Part shown: piece after piece, positions 25,961 to 38,551 of the stretch
How positions within the stretch are numbered: position 1 is the first letter of the stretch
Layout: each line of letters opens with the position of its first letter
NCBI RefSeq assembly: GCF_024346355.1
Contig: NZ_JAGQCU010000010.1
Span: 1 to 64,000 of the forward strand
From: Cyanobium sp. ATX 6A2
Lineage (GTDB): Bacteria; Cyanobacteriota; Cyanobacteriia; PCC-6307; Cyanobiaceae
Length of the DNA: 64,000 nt
Direction of reading: 5' to 3'
Translations under genes and position numbers: made by a program
The notes under the pieces: generated by a model
Database searches by the model: none
Told to the model about the DNA's origin: nothing
Seen by the model: the letters and a program-made list of their open reading frames with translations, nothing else

Positions 25961-26449
25961 TCAGTTGCCCAGGCCGGAGCAGATGTAGTCGAAATACACC
26001 GCCATTTCACGGCCGGCATCGGGACCCACCAGGGATGCAGTGACCTCCTTCATGGCCTGGATCGACTGCACGGTGGCACCGATGGGCACACCCAGGGAGT
26101 TGTAGGTCTCCTTGAGGCCGTTGAGGACGCGCTCATCGAGGATCGAGGTGTCACCCGCGAGCATGGCGTAGGTGGCGTAGCGCAGGTAGTAGTCGAGGTC
26201 GCGGATGCAGGCGGCGTAGCGACGGGTGGTGTACATGTTGCCGCCCGGACGGGTGATGTCCGAATACAGCAGCGACTTGGCCACGGCTTCCTTGATGATG
26301 GCCGAGGCGTTGGCGCTGATGGTGGCAGCAGCCCGAACCCGCAGCTCACCGCTGGCGAAGTACTGCTCCAGCCGGCCCATGGCGGAGCCGTCCAGGTACA
26401 GCCCCTGAACGTCGGCCTGATTGATGACGTTGGTGATGGCGTCTTGCAT
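25961..26449 (-). CDS. apcB: allophycocyanin beta subunit
   Basis: ApcB pairs with ApcA in the core trimer and carries one phycocyanobilin. The 162-residue protein matches closely from [19 protein letters not shown]. The bilin Cys lies in [18 protein letters not shown] (about residue 82), and the region before it contains RPGGNMY with the Asn that is normally methylated. It is 44 bp after apcA. Confidence 0.98.
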   Translation of the reverse strand: MQDAITNVINQADVQGLYLDGSAMGRLEQYFASGELRVRAAATISANASAIIKEAVAKSLLYSDITRPGGNMYTTRRYAACIRDLDYYLRYATYAMLAGDTSILDERVLNGLKETYNSLGVPIGATVQSIQAMKEVTASLVGPDAGREMAVYFDYICSGLGN

Positions 26450-26493
26450 GAATCCTGCAGTGGGGGCGGAGGGGATGGGGTGTGGGTGCGACC

Positions 26494-26979
26494 TCAGGAG
26501 AGGGCGCCGACGATGTAGTCGAAGTAGAAACCGGCTTCTTCAGCGTCGGCACCGGTGAGCAGCCCCATGGCGGCGTTCTTCATTTCCCGGACCGCCTCGG
26601 CCATGGCATCGAGGGGGGTACCCAGGGCGCGGTACATCTCCTTGGCGCCGATCACGCCGATCTCCTCGATGGGAGTGACGTCGCCGGCCACGACTCCGTA
26701 GGTGACCAGGCGCAGGTAGTAATCCATGTCGCGCAGGCAGGTGGCGGTCATCTCCTCGCCATAGGCATTGCCGCCGGGGGAGATGACGTCGGGACGACGC
26801 TGGAACAGCGCGGCGCCAGCGCTCTTGACGATGCGCTCACGGCTCTCGCTCAGCACCTGGGCGACGCGTACCCGGCGCTGGCCAGCGGCCACAAAGGATT
26901 TGATCTGGTCGAGTTCGCCAGGGCTGAGATAGCGGGCTTCAGCGTCCGCGTTGATGATCGAGTTGGAGACGATGCTCAT
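26494..26979 (-). CDS. apcA: allophycocyanin alpha subunit
   Basis: ApcA is the alpha subunit of the core allophycocyanin trimer. The start is the ATG at 26979, giving [20 protein letters not shown], the conserved N-terminus; the frame is open up to 27072 but those residues are not homologous. A GAGG ribosome-binding site lies upstream. The bilin Cys is in [17 protein letters not shown] (near residue 81). Length 161 is usual. Confidence 0.98.
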   Translation of the reverse strand: MSIVSNSIINADAEARYLSPGELDQIKSFVAAGQRRVRVAQVLSESRERIVKSAGAALFQRRPDVISPGGNAYGEEMTATCLRDMDYYLRLVTYGVVAGDVTPIEEIGVIGAKEMYRALGTPLDAMAEAVREMKNAAMGLLTGADAEEAGFYFDYIVGALS

Positions 26980-27250
26980 GCAGTTCTGCCTCGAAACAAG
27001 CGGTCGCCTTAACGGAGACCGGTATCCGGTGAGTGATTGGGTGTGACCGACTCGCGTCGATCGCCCAAGCATTCTGCGCCAGCGCCCCGACCCCCTCTCG
27101 CCGCCGGTAACAGTTCTTCACGGCTACAGTTTTCGCTAGATCCCTTGCGGCGCAGTCAGTTTCGGCTGCATCGCTGATCTCCTCCGCAACTCCCGCAAGT
27201 TAACCATTGGGTGCTTTTGATTGCGCCGGATCGCTATGCAATTTTGATGC
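26980..27250 (-). promoter_or_regulatory. apcABC leader and promoter region
   Basis: Between the apcE terminator and the apcA start are about 270 bp without a supportable gene. A long leader is usual for apcA. The stretch is more AT-rich than the flanking genes. I cannot place a -10/-35 pair with confidence. A 13-base run GTTGCGGAGGAGA on the minus strand looks like a ribosome-binding site but has no good open frame after it. Confidence 0.45.
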
Positions 27251-27280
27251 AAAAAAATGCGCCCGCCGATTAGCGGGCGC
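27251..27280 (-). terminator. rho-independent terminator after apcE
   Basis: On the minus strand, GCGCCCGC pairs with GCGGGCGC around a 6-nt loop, followed by a short A and a run of seven Ts. It lies 28 bp after the stop of the apcE 3' part, so the apcE unit seems to end here, before apcA. Confidence 0.85.
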
Positions 27281-27307
27281 CTGTGTCTCCGCGCTTGCGC
27301 GGACGAT

Positions 27308-27865
27308 TCAGATCGCGCCCTTGGGAGAGGGCGTGAGGCCGGCGTTGCCGCCATAGAGGGCGGCCGTGCGATTCACTGTGACCAGAGGCACGCCATCACT
27401 GGTGGCGAGGCCGCGCACGTAGGGCACCGTGTCCTGTCCGAAGGCGGCGGCGTAGTCGGCGCCGTTGAGCAGATCCTCAATCGCCGCCGCCAATCCGCGG
27501 CTGGTGCGCAGGGCCAGGAAGCGACTCGATTCAGCCGGTTGGGCAGCCCTGCCCAGCAGGGCGAGGTGGGCGGCGGCCGCCGTGCGCAGGGGGGCCAGGC
27601 GGTTCAGCCGTTGCTGGAATAGATCGCTTGCGGCCACCACGGCAACGAATTCAGCCACGGTGAGTTGGCCGTTGCGGAACTGGGACTCGCTGTCGCTGAG
27701 CCGCTCGGCAGCCAGCGGCACCCGGTTGAGCAATTGCCGGTAGACCGCCTCAATGGCTGTCTGGATGTCGGTTTCGCTGGTGGTGCGGCCGAGCTGGATC
27801 GGTTGGCCCAGGCTCTGGCGCCGTCCGAAGCCCTGGGGCTGCCCCGGCCGCAGCGCCTGCGCCAT
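27308..27865 (-). pseudogene. apcE: 3' part of apcE: third linker repeat, cut off by a stop
   Basis: The 185-residue open frame starts at an internal ATG and encodes a complete PBS-linker repeat: IQTAIEAVYRQLLNRVP, ESQFRNGQLTVAEFVAVVAASDLFQQRL, LLGRAAQPAESSRFLA and DYAAAFGQDTVPYVRG. It is in the same reading frame as the upstream apcE open frame, and the 40 codons between them are open apart from one TGA at 27988-27986. A GGGAG five bases before the ATG could allow separate translation. If the stop is real, the third core-linker domain is lost or made as its own polypeptide; if it is a sequencing error, apcE is a normal protein of about 1,005 residues. Confidence 0.8.
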
Positions 27866-27985
27866 GGCCGCTCCCGGTTGCCGGGCCGGAGTGGCTGCCA
27901 GGTTGGAGCCAATCGCTTTTGTCCAGCCCCCAACCGTGGAGGGACCTGCGGGGGTTGGCCTGAAACCGCTTCCCCCGGGGGTGCG

Positions 27986-30325
27986 TCAGAACCCTGTCCC
28001 ATCCTCGGCGCGCCAGCGGCGACTGGGCAGGGGGCTGGTGCGGATGCTGCCGGGACCGCTGCTCCTGGTGGGGGTTGTGGCAGCTGGAGTTTCGCCGCCG
28101 GCGACCTTGGCGCTCCACACACCCCGCACCACGGTGCGTTGATCGGGAAGGTTGCGCCGCGTGATGTCGCCGGTGGTGCGCAGGCGCTGGTCGGCCCGGA
28201 TTTCGGGGCGCTGACGCCCCACCGGATCGGAGTAGCGGCTGGCATCGAAGCCCTGGTTGAGGCCGGGTACCTGACGCGCATTGCGGTCGGCCGGCGTGAT
28301 GAAGCGCTCGAAGGGGACCGTGTCTTCGCCGAAGCAGTCGTTGTAGTCCTGGCTGTCCAGCATCCGGTCGACGACGCCGTAGAAGCCCTTGCGGGCGGCG
28401 GTGTCGAAGTAGGCGTCGATCTCCCAGCGCCCGAAGGTGGGTCGGCCGAGCAGGCGACGGTGCATCACCTCGATCGCCTTGGTGATGTACAGGGCACTCC
28501 AGTAGCGACGGCGGAAGGCCTTGCTGCGAGCCACCTGCCGCACGAATTCCCGCAGGCTGATGTCGCCGTTCTCGAGCTTGATCTCTTCCACCTTGTTGCG
28601 CTCGCCGGCGTAGCCGGAGGTGCCCAGCACCTGCACATACACCGCGTTGATCACGGCCTGGGTGCTGCTCTCGGTGTTGCGCACGCTGGGCTGGCCGCCT
28701 CGCCGGGGCACGGAACTGCCACCGGTGGCGATCTGCCGCAGCCGCACCACGCGGGGCCCGACCCTGCGGGGGGTGGCCTGGCGGAACTGGGGGCTGTCCA
28801 TCTGGCCGGGCTGGGCCAGGCCGTTGCCGATCAGGATCCGCCGAGAGTCGTAGCTGAACGGCGCCGGCCGCGTGGCCACCATGGCCGTGGAGGAGGGGAA
28901 GATGGCGCCGTAGGTGAGGGCGAGGGGATCGTTGCCGCCGCCGTAGGCGTGCTGGTCGGCCAATGGCTGGCGATAGGACGCGTACAGCGTCACGTACTGG
29001 GGCGCCCCCTCAAAGGGAGCGCTGAAGCGGAACAACTTGCGGTTGCTGCCCCAGCCGGCACTCTCCTGGGCCTCCTCGCCGAGGTCGCGCAGGAAGGGCA
29101 CGGTTTCCTCGCCGAACACCCGGGCGTATTCCATGGAGTTCAACAGGGAGTCCACCAGGCCCGGCAGTCCCTGGGCGCTGACGATGTCGAAGTAGCGCGT
29201 GAATTCCTCGCGGGAGCTGATTCCCCGCCCGAGAAAGTGGCGGAAGGCCAGCTCAACGGCGCGGCTGTTGGAGAAGCGGCCATAGAACTGCCTCTGATAC
29301 TCCTTGCTGCGGCCCAGGGCGCGGATGAACTCGCGCATGGAGATCTGGCCCTGGCGCACCTGGGTGGCTTCCACCGGGCACACCTCCAGGCTGTAACCCT
29401 TGACGATGTCGCGTTCGAACACCTGCCGGTAGGCGGCACGCATCACCTCAGCCTTCTGGGCCCCGCTCATGGCTGGCCGCATGTTGAACCGCTGGGCCTT
29501 GCCCTGGGCTCCGAGGGCATAGGTGGCCGGCAGCTGCAGGCCCTGATTCACCGGGCTGCCGAGCCGCTGGCGCGCTGAGGGCGTGGGCACTGCCAGCTCG
29601 GCGATCAGCACGTTGAAGTACTGGATCACCAGAGCGCGCGTCTCTGGCTCGTCCTTGAACAGGCCGGCGGCAGCTGCGCGCATTTCCTGCAGGGCCACAT
29701 TGGTGGCGGCCAGGGAGCAGGCTTTCTCCAGCACGTCCCGCAGGCCGCGGGTGTTCACCGCCAGGATGCTGGGGTCGCCGGCCACCAGCGCGTAGCTCAC
29801 ATAGCGCAGGAACCAGGCCAGGTCGCGGATCGACTTCTTCATCCGCGCCGTGCCGTACCGGCCCACGGCGATGGGGCTGAACCCCGGGGGCAGGATCACG
29901 CGCACGTCGGCGTCGCCACCGGCACCATCCAGCAGCCGGCGGATCAGGTTCCCCCGGCCCTCACTGGTGGTCGCCTCGCCCACGAATGTCTGCACGGAGC
30001 GGCGGAAGGCCACCTGGTCGGCAGCCAGAGGGGTGGCCTCGGCGGCGGTGGCCGGAGTCAGCGGCGCATCGAGATAGGAGAGCGGTGTGCCGCCGGCGAA
30101 GATGCGGTTGGCGGCCTTGGCCACGATGGCTTCGGCGTTGGCCGTGATCCGCCGGGCTGCTTCCACGCGCCGCTGACCGCTCTGGAAAAAGGTGATCAGG
30201 CTGTCCAGTTCCCCCCCGTCGGGGAAGCGATCCGCCTGCTCGGCCTGACGGACGCTGGACAGCGGCAGTGTGTCGTAGCGCTGGGGAGCAACCCTGGTGC
30301 TGCCGCTGCTGGCGGTCACGGTCAT
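27986..30325 (-). CDS. apcE: phycobilisome core-membrane linker ApcE, 5' part
   Basis: ApcE anchors the phycobilisome to the thylakoid and is its terminal energy emitter. The start at 30325 gives the known N-terminus MTVTASSGSTRVAPQRYDTL. Residues about 20-245 are the phycobilin-binding alpha-LCM domain; the bilin Cys lies in DVLEKACSLAATNVAL (near residue 203). Two linker repeats follow (AAYRQVFERDI...KEYQRQFY and NAVYVQVLGTSGYAGERNKV...RRRYWSALY), with further linking arms between them. The protein stops at 779 residues in a Pro/Ser/Thr-rich segment, before the third repeat normally present in marine Synechococcus ApcE. Confidence 0.93.
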   Translation of the reverse strand: MTVTASSGSTRVAPQRYDTLPLSSVRQAEQADRFPDGGELDSLITFFQSGQRRVEAARRITANAEAIVAKAANRIFAGGTPLSYLDAPLTPATAAEATPLAADQVAFRRSVQTFVGEATTSEGRGNLIRRLLDGAGGDADVRVILPPGFSPIAVGRYGTARMKKSIRDLAWFLRYVSYALVAGDPSILAVNTRGLRDVLEKACSLAATNVALQEMRAAAAGLFKDEPETRALVIQYFNVLIAELAVPTPSARQRLGSPVNQGLQLPATYALGAQGKAQRFNMRPAMSGAQKAEVMRAAYRQVFERDIVKGYSLEVCPVEATQVRQGQISMREFIRALGRSKEYQRQFYGRFSNSRAVELAFRHFLGRGISSREEFTRYFDIVSAQGLPGLVDSLLNSMEYARVFGEETVPFLRDLGEEAQESAGWGSNRKLFRFSAPFEGAPQYVTLYASYRQPLADQHAYGGGNDPLALTYGAIFPSSTAMVATRPAPFSYDSRRILIGNGLAQPGQMDSPQFRQATPRRVGPRVVRLRQIATGGSSVPRRGGQPSVRNTESSTQAVINAVYVQVLGTSGYAGERNKVEEIKLENGDISLREFVRQVARSKAFRRRYWSALYITKAIEVMHRRLLGRPTFGRWEIDAYFDTAARKGFYGVVDRMLDSQDYNDCFGEDTVPFERFITPADRNARQVPGLNQGFDASRYSDPVGRQRPEIRADQRLRTTGDITRRNLPDQRTVVRGVWSAKVAGGETPAATTPTRSSGPGSIRTSPLPSRRWRAEDGTGF

Positions 30326-30450
30326 GGACGAGAGCGAACAGGGCTGGGTCAACCTACGGCTGCCTCCTCGGGGCCCTGGGAGCCCATGAACAAATATTTG
30401 CAGCGTTGGCGCGGCCGGCGTGAAATGCTCCCTGCAGTGATCCCACAGCC

Positions 30451-31650
30451 GTGTCAGCCAGTGATGCCGCCACCCCGGTGGTGAGCGCCTTCTACGACCG
30501 CTTCCCCTATCCGGCCGACCCCCTGCAGGACGGGCCGCCTCCGGGGTACAACTGGCGCTGGTGCGTGGACAGCGTCAGGTCGTTCTGTGCCGGGGTGCTG
30601 CCGCCGCTCCCGGAGGACGGACCTCGCCCCTGGCGGATCCTCGATGCCGGCTGCGGCACGGGGGTGAGCACCGACTACCTCTGCCATCTCAACCCAGGCG
30701 CCACGGTGCTGGCGGTGGACATCAGCGGCGGGGCCCTCGAGGTGGCGCGCGAACGCAGCCGTCGCTCCGCGGCCGCTGACCAGGTGGCCCAGCTGCGGAT
30801 CGAGCAGCGCAGCCTGCTGGATCTGGCCGCGGAGGGTCCCTTCGACTACATCAATTCCGTGGGGGTCCTGCACCACCTGCACGAACCGCAGGCCGGGTTG
30901 CGGGCCCTCGCCGATCGGCTGGCGCCCGGGGGGCTCCTGCATCTGTTCCTGTATGCCGACGGGGGGCGCTGGGAGATCCATCGCATCCAGCGCAGCCTCA
31001 GCCGTCTGGGGGTGGGCTGCGATCAGGAGGGGCTGCGTCTCGGCCGGCAGCTGTTCAGCGAGCTGCCGGACAGCAACCGTCTGCGCCGTCACCACGAGCA
31101 GCGCTGGGCCCTGGACACCGCGGCGGACGCCAATTTCGCCGACATGTATCTGCATCCCCAGGAGAGCAGTTACAACCTCAGGCGGCTGATGGCCTTCGTG
31201 GCCACTGTCGATCTGGAGTTTGCCGGCTTCTCCAATCCCCAGGTGTGGGACCCGGCCCGCCTGTTGAGCGGCGAATTGCTCGAGCGGGCCCTGGAGCTGC
31301 CGGAGCTGGAGCGCTGGAGCCTGGTGGAGGACCTCGATCCCGACATCAGCCACTTCGAGTTCTTTCTCACCAAGGGGCCGCTGCGCCGTCAGTGCTGGGA
31401 TGACGATGCCGTGCTGCTGGCCGCCCGCGGCGAGCGCAACCGCTGCCTCTGGGGCTGGCCCTCCACGGCTCTGCTGGGCCCCGACCTCATGCCCCTGACC
31501 CTCGACGAGCGGGATCTGGAGCTGGTGCGGGCCGCTGAAGCGGCTCCGCGGTGCCCATTGGGGGAGCTGCCGTTGCTGCTGGAGCCAGGCGAGCGCTGCC
31601 GGCGGGCGCGAAAGCTGGTGGAGGTGGGGGTGCTGCAACTGGTGGCTTAA
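30451..31650 (+). CDS. class I SAM-dependent methyltransferase
   Basis: The N-terminal half is a Rossmann methyltransferase: FYDRFPYPADPLQ, then the SAM loop ILDAGCGTGVSTDYL (about residue 55), acidic VLAVDISGGAL and the FDYINSVGVLHHL motif. The C-terminal 200 residues are an extra domain (YLHPQESSYNLRRLMAF, DLDPDISHFEFFLTKG) found in cyanobacterial relatives. The substrate is unknown. It starts with GTG at 30451, about 125 bp from the divergent apcE start, and lies upstream of the ATP synthase operon. Confidence 0.8.
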   Translation: MSASDAATPVVSAFYDRFPYPADPLQDGPPPGYNWRWCVDSVRSFCAGVLPPLPEDGPRPWRILDAGCGTGVSTDYLCHLNPGATVLAVDISGGALEVARERSRRSAAADQVAQLRIEQRSLLDLAAEGPFDYINSVGVLHHLHEPQAGLRALADRLAPGGLLHLFLYADGGRWEIHRIQRSLSRLGVGCDQEGLRLGRQLFSELPDSNRLRRHHEQRWALDTAADANFADMYLHPQESSYNLRRLMAFVATVDLEFAGFSNPQVWDPARLLSGELLERALELPELERWSLVEDLDPDISHFEFFLTKGPLRRQCWDDDAVLLAARGERNRCLWGWPSTALLGPDLMPLTLDERDLELVRAAEAAPRCPLGELPLLLEPGERCRRARKLVEVGVLQLVA

Positions 31651-31815
31651 TGCTGCGTGATAAGTTGCGCGAGCTTCCGCGCCCGGCGCTTGCAGGCCTC
31701 CACCGCCGCCACTACTGACGCCGCCACCCCTGACGCCATTGGCATCCCTGCCAATGACACCGACTGCATCAATCCTGATGCCATCGGTGATCTGGTGGCG
31801 GGCAAAGGGTCCGCC

Positions 31816-32169
31816 ATGGCCGCGGGCGATGCATTGGACGACTACGCCAGGCTGCAACGACGGCTGCTGCTGGCCACGCTCCTGGTGACTCTGGTGGCTT
31901 CAGTGATCTGCTGGTTGCTGTTCGGCCCCCTGGCTGCCCGCAGCCTGTTTCTGGGCGGCTCTTGTGGTCTGCTCTATCTGCGCCTGCTGGCGCGGAGTGT
32001 GGGCAGGATCGGTCCTGAGTCACGCTCACTCGGTCGTTTTCAGATCCTGGTGCCCGCCCTTCTTGTGGTGGCCGCAGCAAAGCTTCCCGGCATCGCAATC
32101 CTGCCGGCTCTGGCTGGCTTCGTGCTCTACAAACCGGCCCTGCTGCTGCAGGCCTTCATCGCTCCCTGA
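31816..32169 (+). CDS. atpI: ATP synthase assembly subunit I
   Basis: AtpI helps assemble the c-ring at the thylakoid membrane. The start at ATG 31816 ([20 protein letters not shown]), behind an AGGG, gives 117 residues with four membrane helices, as in the cyanobacterial family; the frame is open to 31657, but the extra residues look non-coding. It heads the operon and is separated from the next gene by 14 bp. Confidence 0.8.
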   Translation: MAAGDALDDYARLQRRLLLATLLVTLVASVICWLLFGPLAARSLFLGGSCGLLYLRLLARSVGRIGPESRSLGRFQILVPALLVVAAAKLPGIAILPALAGFVLYKPALLLQAFIAP

Positions 32170-32183
32170 ACCAACCGCTTCCC

Positions 32184-32912
32184 ATGGTTCCCATGCCCCT
32201 CACGCTTCCTTTCGCCGAACTGGAGGTGGGTCAGCAGCTGTACTGGCAGCTCGGCAATCTCCGTGTCCACGGCCAGGTGTTCCTGAGCTCCTGGGTGGTG
32301 ATCGGCGCCCTGTTGACCCTAGTGGTGCTGGGTAGCCGCAAGATGCAACGCGAACCCCGCGGTTTGCAGAACCTGCTGGAGTACCTGTGGACCTACATCC
32401 GTGATCTGGCCCGTGAGCAGATTGGCGAAAAGGCCTACCGCGACTGGCTTCCTTTCATCGGCACCCTCTTTCTGTTCATCTTTGTCTGCAACTGGGGTGG
32501 TGCACTGATCCCGTGGAAGATCATTGAACTTCCTAACGGCGAGCTCGGTGCGCCCACGGCTGATATCAACACCACAGTGGCGATGGCCCTGTTGGTGTCC
32601 CTCTCCTATTTCTATGCCGGCCTGAGCCGCAAGGGCCTGCGCTACTTCGAGTACTACGTGGAGCCCACGCCGATTATGCTCCCGTTCAAGATCATTGAAG
32701 ACTTCACGAAGCCTCTCTCCCTCTCTTTCCGTCTCTTCGGAAACATCCTCGCCGATGAACTGGTGGTAGCCGTGCTGGCCTTTCTGGTGCCGCTTTTTGT
32801 TCCTCTTCCGGCGATGTTCCTGGGTCTGTTCACCAGTGCGATCCAGGCCCTCATCTTCGCCACCCTTGCGGCCAACTACATCGGTGAGGCGGTGCACGAG
32901 GAGTCACACTGA
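32184..32912 (+). CDS. atpB: ATP synthase F0 subunit a
   Basis: The a subunit forms the proton half-channels against the c-ring. The 242-residue protein has five to six membrane helices and the essential Arg in the [17 protein letters not shown] helix near residue 180. A second ATG at 32193 is equally possible. Cyanobacterial and plastid papers call this gene atpI; the bacterial name is used here. Confidence 0.97.
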   Translation: MVPMPLTLPFAELEVGQQLYWQLGNLRVHGQVFLSSWVVIGALLTLVVLGSRKMQREPRGLQNLLEYLWTYIRDLAREQIGEKAYRDWLPFIGTLFLFIFVCNWGGALIPWKIIELPNGELGAPTADINTTVAMALLVSLSYFYAGLSRKGLRYFEYYVEPTPIMLPFKIIEDFTKPLSLSFRLFGNILADELVVAVLAFLVPLFVPLPAMFLGLFTSAIQALIFATLAANYIGEAVHEESH

Positions 32913-32938
32913 CCGCCCCCCTCGCCGGCCACCTCTGA

Positions 32939-33328
<390 letters not shown>

Positions 33329-33401
33329 TCACTCACCCCGGGGGCGGCCAAGTCCGCTCCCTCTGTGACTGCTCATCATTCATCCCGGCGCTCCCTTCCC
33401 C

Positions 33402-33893
33402 ATGACCAGCTGGCTTCTGCTCGCCACCGCTGATGCCGCTACCGGCGCAGCGGCTGGCGCCTCGGAGGGTGGTCTTTTCGACCTTGACGCCACCCTGCCG
33501 CTGATGGCGGTGCAAGTGGTTCTCCTCACCTTCATTCTCAATGCCCTGTTCTTCCGCCCTGTCGGTCGAGCTGTGGAGGAGCGTGAGGGCTACATCGCCA
33601 CCAGCAAGGCTGACGCCAAGCAGAAGCTGGCTCAGGCCGAACGGCTTGCCTCTGACCTCAGCGAGCAGCTGCGCGAAGCCCGTCAGGCAGCCCAGGGCCT
33701 GATCGTGCAGGCCGAACAGGAGTCCGACCAGCTCTACCGCGAAGCGCTGGCCGCCGCCCAGGCCGAGTCGATTGCCGTGCGTGAGCAGGCTCGCAGCCTG
33801 ATTGAAGCGGAAAAGAGCACAGCTCTTGCCGCGCTCCGTGAGGATGCCGATCGTCTTGGCAGCCTCATCGTCGACCGCCTGCTTGCAGCCTGA
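33402..33893 (+). CDS. atpG: ATP synthase F0 subunit b'
   Basis: The b' subunit is the second peripheral-stalk chain found in photosynthetic bacteria and plastids. The 163-residue protein has one membrane helix ([18 protein letters not shown], about 38-55) and then a long charged Ala/Glu-rich coiled coil. Its stop overlaps the start of the b subunit gene (TGATG), so the two chains should be produced in step. Confidence 0.93.
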   Translation: MTSWLLLATADAATGAAAGASEGGLFDLDATLPLMAVQVVLLTFILNALFFRPVGRAVEEREGYIATSKADAKQKLAQAERLASDLSEQLREARQAAQGLIVQAEQESDQLYREALAAAQAESIAVREQARSLIEAEKSTALAALREDADRLGSLIVDRLLAA

Positions 33894-34422
33894 TGAGCGT
33901 ATTCATCGTGTCCCCCATCCTGTTCGCCAACCAGGGTGGCTTCGGCCTCAATCTCAACCTCTTTGAGACCAACCTGATCAACCTGGTCATTGTGATCGGC
34001 GTTCTGGTCTGGTTCCTCAAAGGATTCCTGGGCGGCATCCTGGAGCGCCGCCGGCAGGCCATCCTGGCCGAGCTGGGCGACGCCGAGCAACGGCTGCAGG
34101 CCGCTACCACCGCCCTCGCCCAGGCCCAGCAGGACCTGGCGGCCGCCCAGCAGAAGGCGGATCAGATCCGTCTGGATGGCCAGGCCCGTGCCCAGGCGGT
34201 GCGCTCCGACAGTGAGCAGCGCACGATCGAGGAGATGGCCCGGATGAGGGAGGATGCCAGTGCCGACCTCCAGGCTGAGGCCTCCCGCGTCACCGCTCTG
34301 CTGCGCCGCGAAGCTGCCCGCCAGGCTATCGAGAAGGCCCTCAGCACCCTGCCCGGCAAGCTCGACGAGGCAGCTCAGGGTCGTCTGATCGACCAGTCCA
34401 TCCAGACGTTGGGTAACTCCTG

Positions 34423-34423
<1 letters not shown>
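33893..34423 (+). CDS. atpF: ATP synthase F0 subunit b
   Basis: The b subunit is the partner stalk chain. The 176-residue protein has an N-terminal membrane helix (LFETNLINLVIVIGVLVWFL), then GFLGGILERRRQAI and a coiled-coil domain rich in Ala, Gln and Arg. It overlaps the next gene, delta, by one base (TGATG). Confidence 0.95.
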
Positions 34424-36581
<2,158 letters not shown>

Positions 36582-36594
36582 GGGAGCCAAACCG

Positions 36595-37548
36595 ATGGCC
36601 AATCTCAAGGAAATCCGTGACCGCATCAGTTCGGTCAAGAACACCCGCAAAATCACCGAGGCCATGCGTCTCGTTGCCGCTGCCAAGGTGCGCCGCGCCC
36701 AGGAGCAGGTGTTGCGCAGCCGACCGTTTGCCGATCGTCTGGCGCGTGTGCTCGAGAACCTGCAGTCCCGCATTGGCTTTGCCGATGCGGATGTCCCCCT
36801 GCTCACCGATCGACCCGTGGAGTGCATCACTCTGCTGGCGGTCACCGGCGACCGCGGATTGTGCGGTGGTTACAACGCCAACATCATCAAGCGCACCGAA
36901 CAGCGCCATGCCGAACTCACCGGCCAGGGCTTCAAGGTTGACCTCGTGCTGATCGGTCGCAAGGCCATCACCTACTTCCAGAACCGTGCCGATACCTATT
37001 CGGTGCGTGCCACTTTCACCGGTCTCGAGCAGGTACCCAATGCTGAAGAAGCGGGTGCGATTGCCAACGAAGTTCTGGCTGAGTTTCTCTCGAGATCCTG
37101 TGATCGGGTGGAGCTGATTTTTACCAAGTTCATCAACCTGGTGAGTTCCCAGCCGGTCATCCAGACCCTGCTGCCCCTCGACCCTCAGGGCATCGCAACC
37201 CCGGAGGATGAGATTTTCCGTCTCACCACCCGCGAGGGTCGTCTGGTGGTTGAACCGGGTACGGAGCCCAATCCTGTGCCCAGCCTGCCCTCGGACATCG
37301 TCTTCGAGCAGAGCCCGGAACAGCTGCTGGATGCGTTGCTGCCGCTCTATGTGCAGAATCAGCTTCTGCGCTCGCTTCAGGAAGCCGCGGCGTCAGAGCT
37401 GGCCAGCCGCATGACGGCCATGAACAACGCCAGCGACAACGCCAAGTCGTTGGCCAAGAGCCTCACCCTCGACTACAACAAAGCTCGCCAGGCGGCCATC
37501 ACCCAGGAGATCCTGGAAGTGGTGGGCGGGTCCACCGCGACGGTCTGA
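36595..37548 (+). CDS. ATP synthase F1 subunit gamma
   Basis: Gamma is the rotating central shaft. The 317-residue product starts [24 protein letters not shown] and ends [20 protein letters not shown], the two helical ends of the shaft. It has the cyanobacterial/plastid-type insertion (about residues 197-235, [19 protein letters not shown]); the plastid redox Cys pair is not seen in it. Named atpG or atpC in different schemes, so no symbol is given. It is the last gene of the operon. Confidence 0.97.
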   Translation: MANLKEIRDRISSVKNTRKITEAMRLVAAAKVRRAQEQVLRSRPFADRLARVLENLQSRIGFADADVPLLTDRPVECITLLAVTGDRGLCGGYNANIIKRTEQRHAELTGQGFKVDLVLIGRKAITYFQNRADTYSVRATFTGLEQVPNAEEAGAIANEVLAEFLSRSCDRVELIFTKFINLVSSQPVIQTLLPLDPQGIATPEDEIFRLTTREGRLVVEPGTEPNPVPSLPSDIVFEQSPEQLLDALLPLYVQNQLLRSLQEAAASELASRMTAMNNASDNAKSLAKSLTLDYNKARQAAITQEILEVVGGSTATV

Positions 37549-37765
37549 CCCTCTGCCCCTGCGCAGCACGGCACGGCCAGCTCAAGTCGAGTCCCAGGGT
37601 CTTCCATGGGACATGCGGTGTTTGTGCTGTCAGTGTCGGCCTCCAGGAGCTGCCTGCCCAGTCCGGGCAGGTTGCGACCCTGCTTCGTCTGGGCCATCAG
37701 CATCAGCCCCCTACCGGTTGCCGCGCTGGGATGCTTGAGCGCACTGCCCCACCGGGAGTCGGTCC

Positions 37766-38512
37766 GTGTTCCTGCCCCTGCCCTCCCCGGGAGCGCTGAC
37801 GATCGAGCCCCTGTTCCCCGTGGCGCTGGGGCAGGTGCAGCTCCATCCTGATCCCCTCGAACTCGCCGGCCAGCTGCAGGCCCTGCTTGCTCTGCGCGGT
37901 GAGGCTGAGTCCAATCCGGATCCCGGCTGCGCCTGGACCGGTGATCTGAACGGGGTATGGCAGCTGCACCACCATGCCACGTTCAGTCCGTTGATCGCCG
38001 AGCTCACGAATCATGTGCGCAGCTATCTCGACCAGCTCGGTTTCGATCCCCGGAAGCTGACCCTGCACCTGCAGCGTTGCTGGCCGGTGCTGAGCGAACC
38101 GACTCAGGTGGTGGGCCGCCACCATCATCCCAATGCCCACCTCAGTGCGATCTACTACCTCAGCGGCGATGGCAGCGGCCGCTCAGGCTGCCTGCGCCTG
38201 TGGCCGCTCCGCCAGGTCAATGAGTTGGTGGCTGGCCTCGGTGTCGGCCATGGCGGGCCGCTGACCCCCACGCCCTGGACCCGGCCCTGGCTGGATGTGG
38301 CTCCCCGCACGGGGCTGCTGGTGGTGTTCCCGTCCTGCATCGACCACGCCGTGCTTCCCAACGACGACCCCGATGCGCTGCGCTGCTCACTGAGCCTCGA
38401 CTTCGTGCTCACCGCTCCGCCCATGGGCGAGGGACAAGCCTCGCCGGAATATCTCGCTCCCCACCCCAGCCACTGGCTGGCGATCCCTGAGGATGGATAC
38501 CCGCCGGCCTGA
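37766..38512 (+). CDS. Fe(II)/2-oxoglutarate-type oxygenase, putative
   Basis: The 248-residue product resembles the TIGR02466-type dioxygenases: a CWPVLSEPTQVVGRHHHPNAHLSAIYYLSG stretch, split here as RHHHPNAHLS then AIYYLSG, provides the first metal ligands; LLVVFPSCIDHAVLPND provides the distal His; and CSLSLDFVL ends the fold. The start is GTG 37766. The substrate is unknown. About 217 bp after the ATP synthase operon, in a stretch where I see no strong terminator. Confidence 0.65.
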   Translation: MFLPLPSPGALTIEPLFPVALGQVQLHPDPLELAGQLQALLALRGEAESNPDPGCAWTGDLNGVWQLHHHATFSPLIAELTNHVRSYLDQLGFDPRKLTLHLQRCWPVLSEPTQVVGRHHHPNAHLSAIYYLSGDGSGRSGCLRLWPLRQVNELVAGLGVGHGGPLTPTPWTRPWLDVAPRTGLLVVFPSCIDHAVLPNDDPDALRCSLSLDFVLTAPPMGEGQASPEYLAPHPSHWLAIPEDGYPPA

Positions 38513-38551
38513 AGCCGCCCGGCACAGCCCTGAACCCACCGATAACGATCC

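Noticed and set aside
37584-37620. GTCCCA...TGGGAC inverted repeat after the gamma subunit gene
   Set aside because: Weak 6-bp stem with a 10-base loop and no T-run; not supported as the operon terminator.
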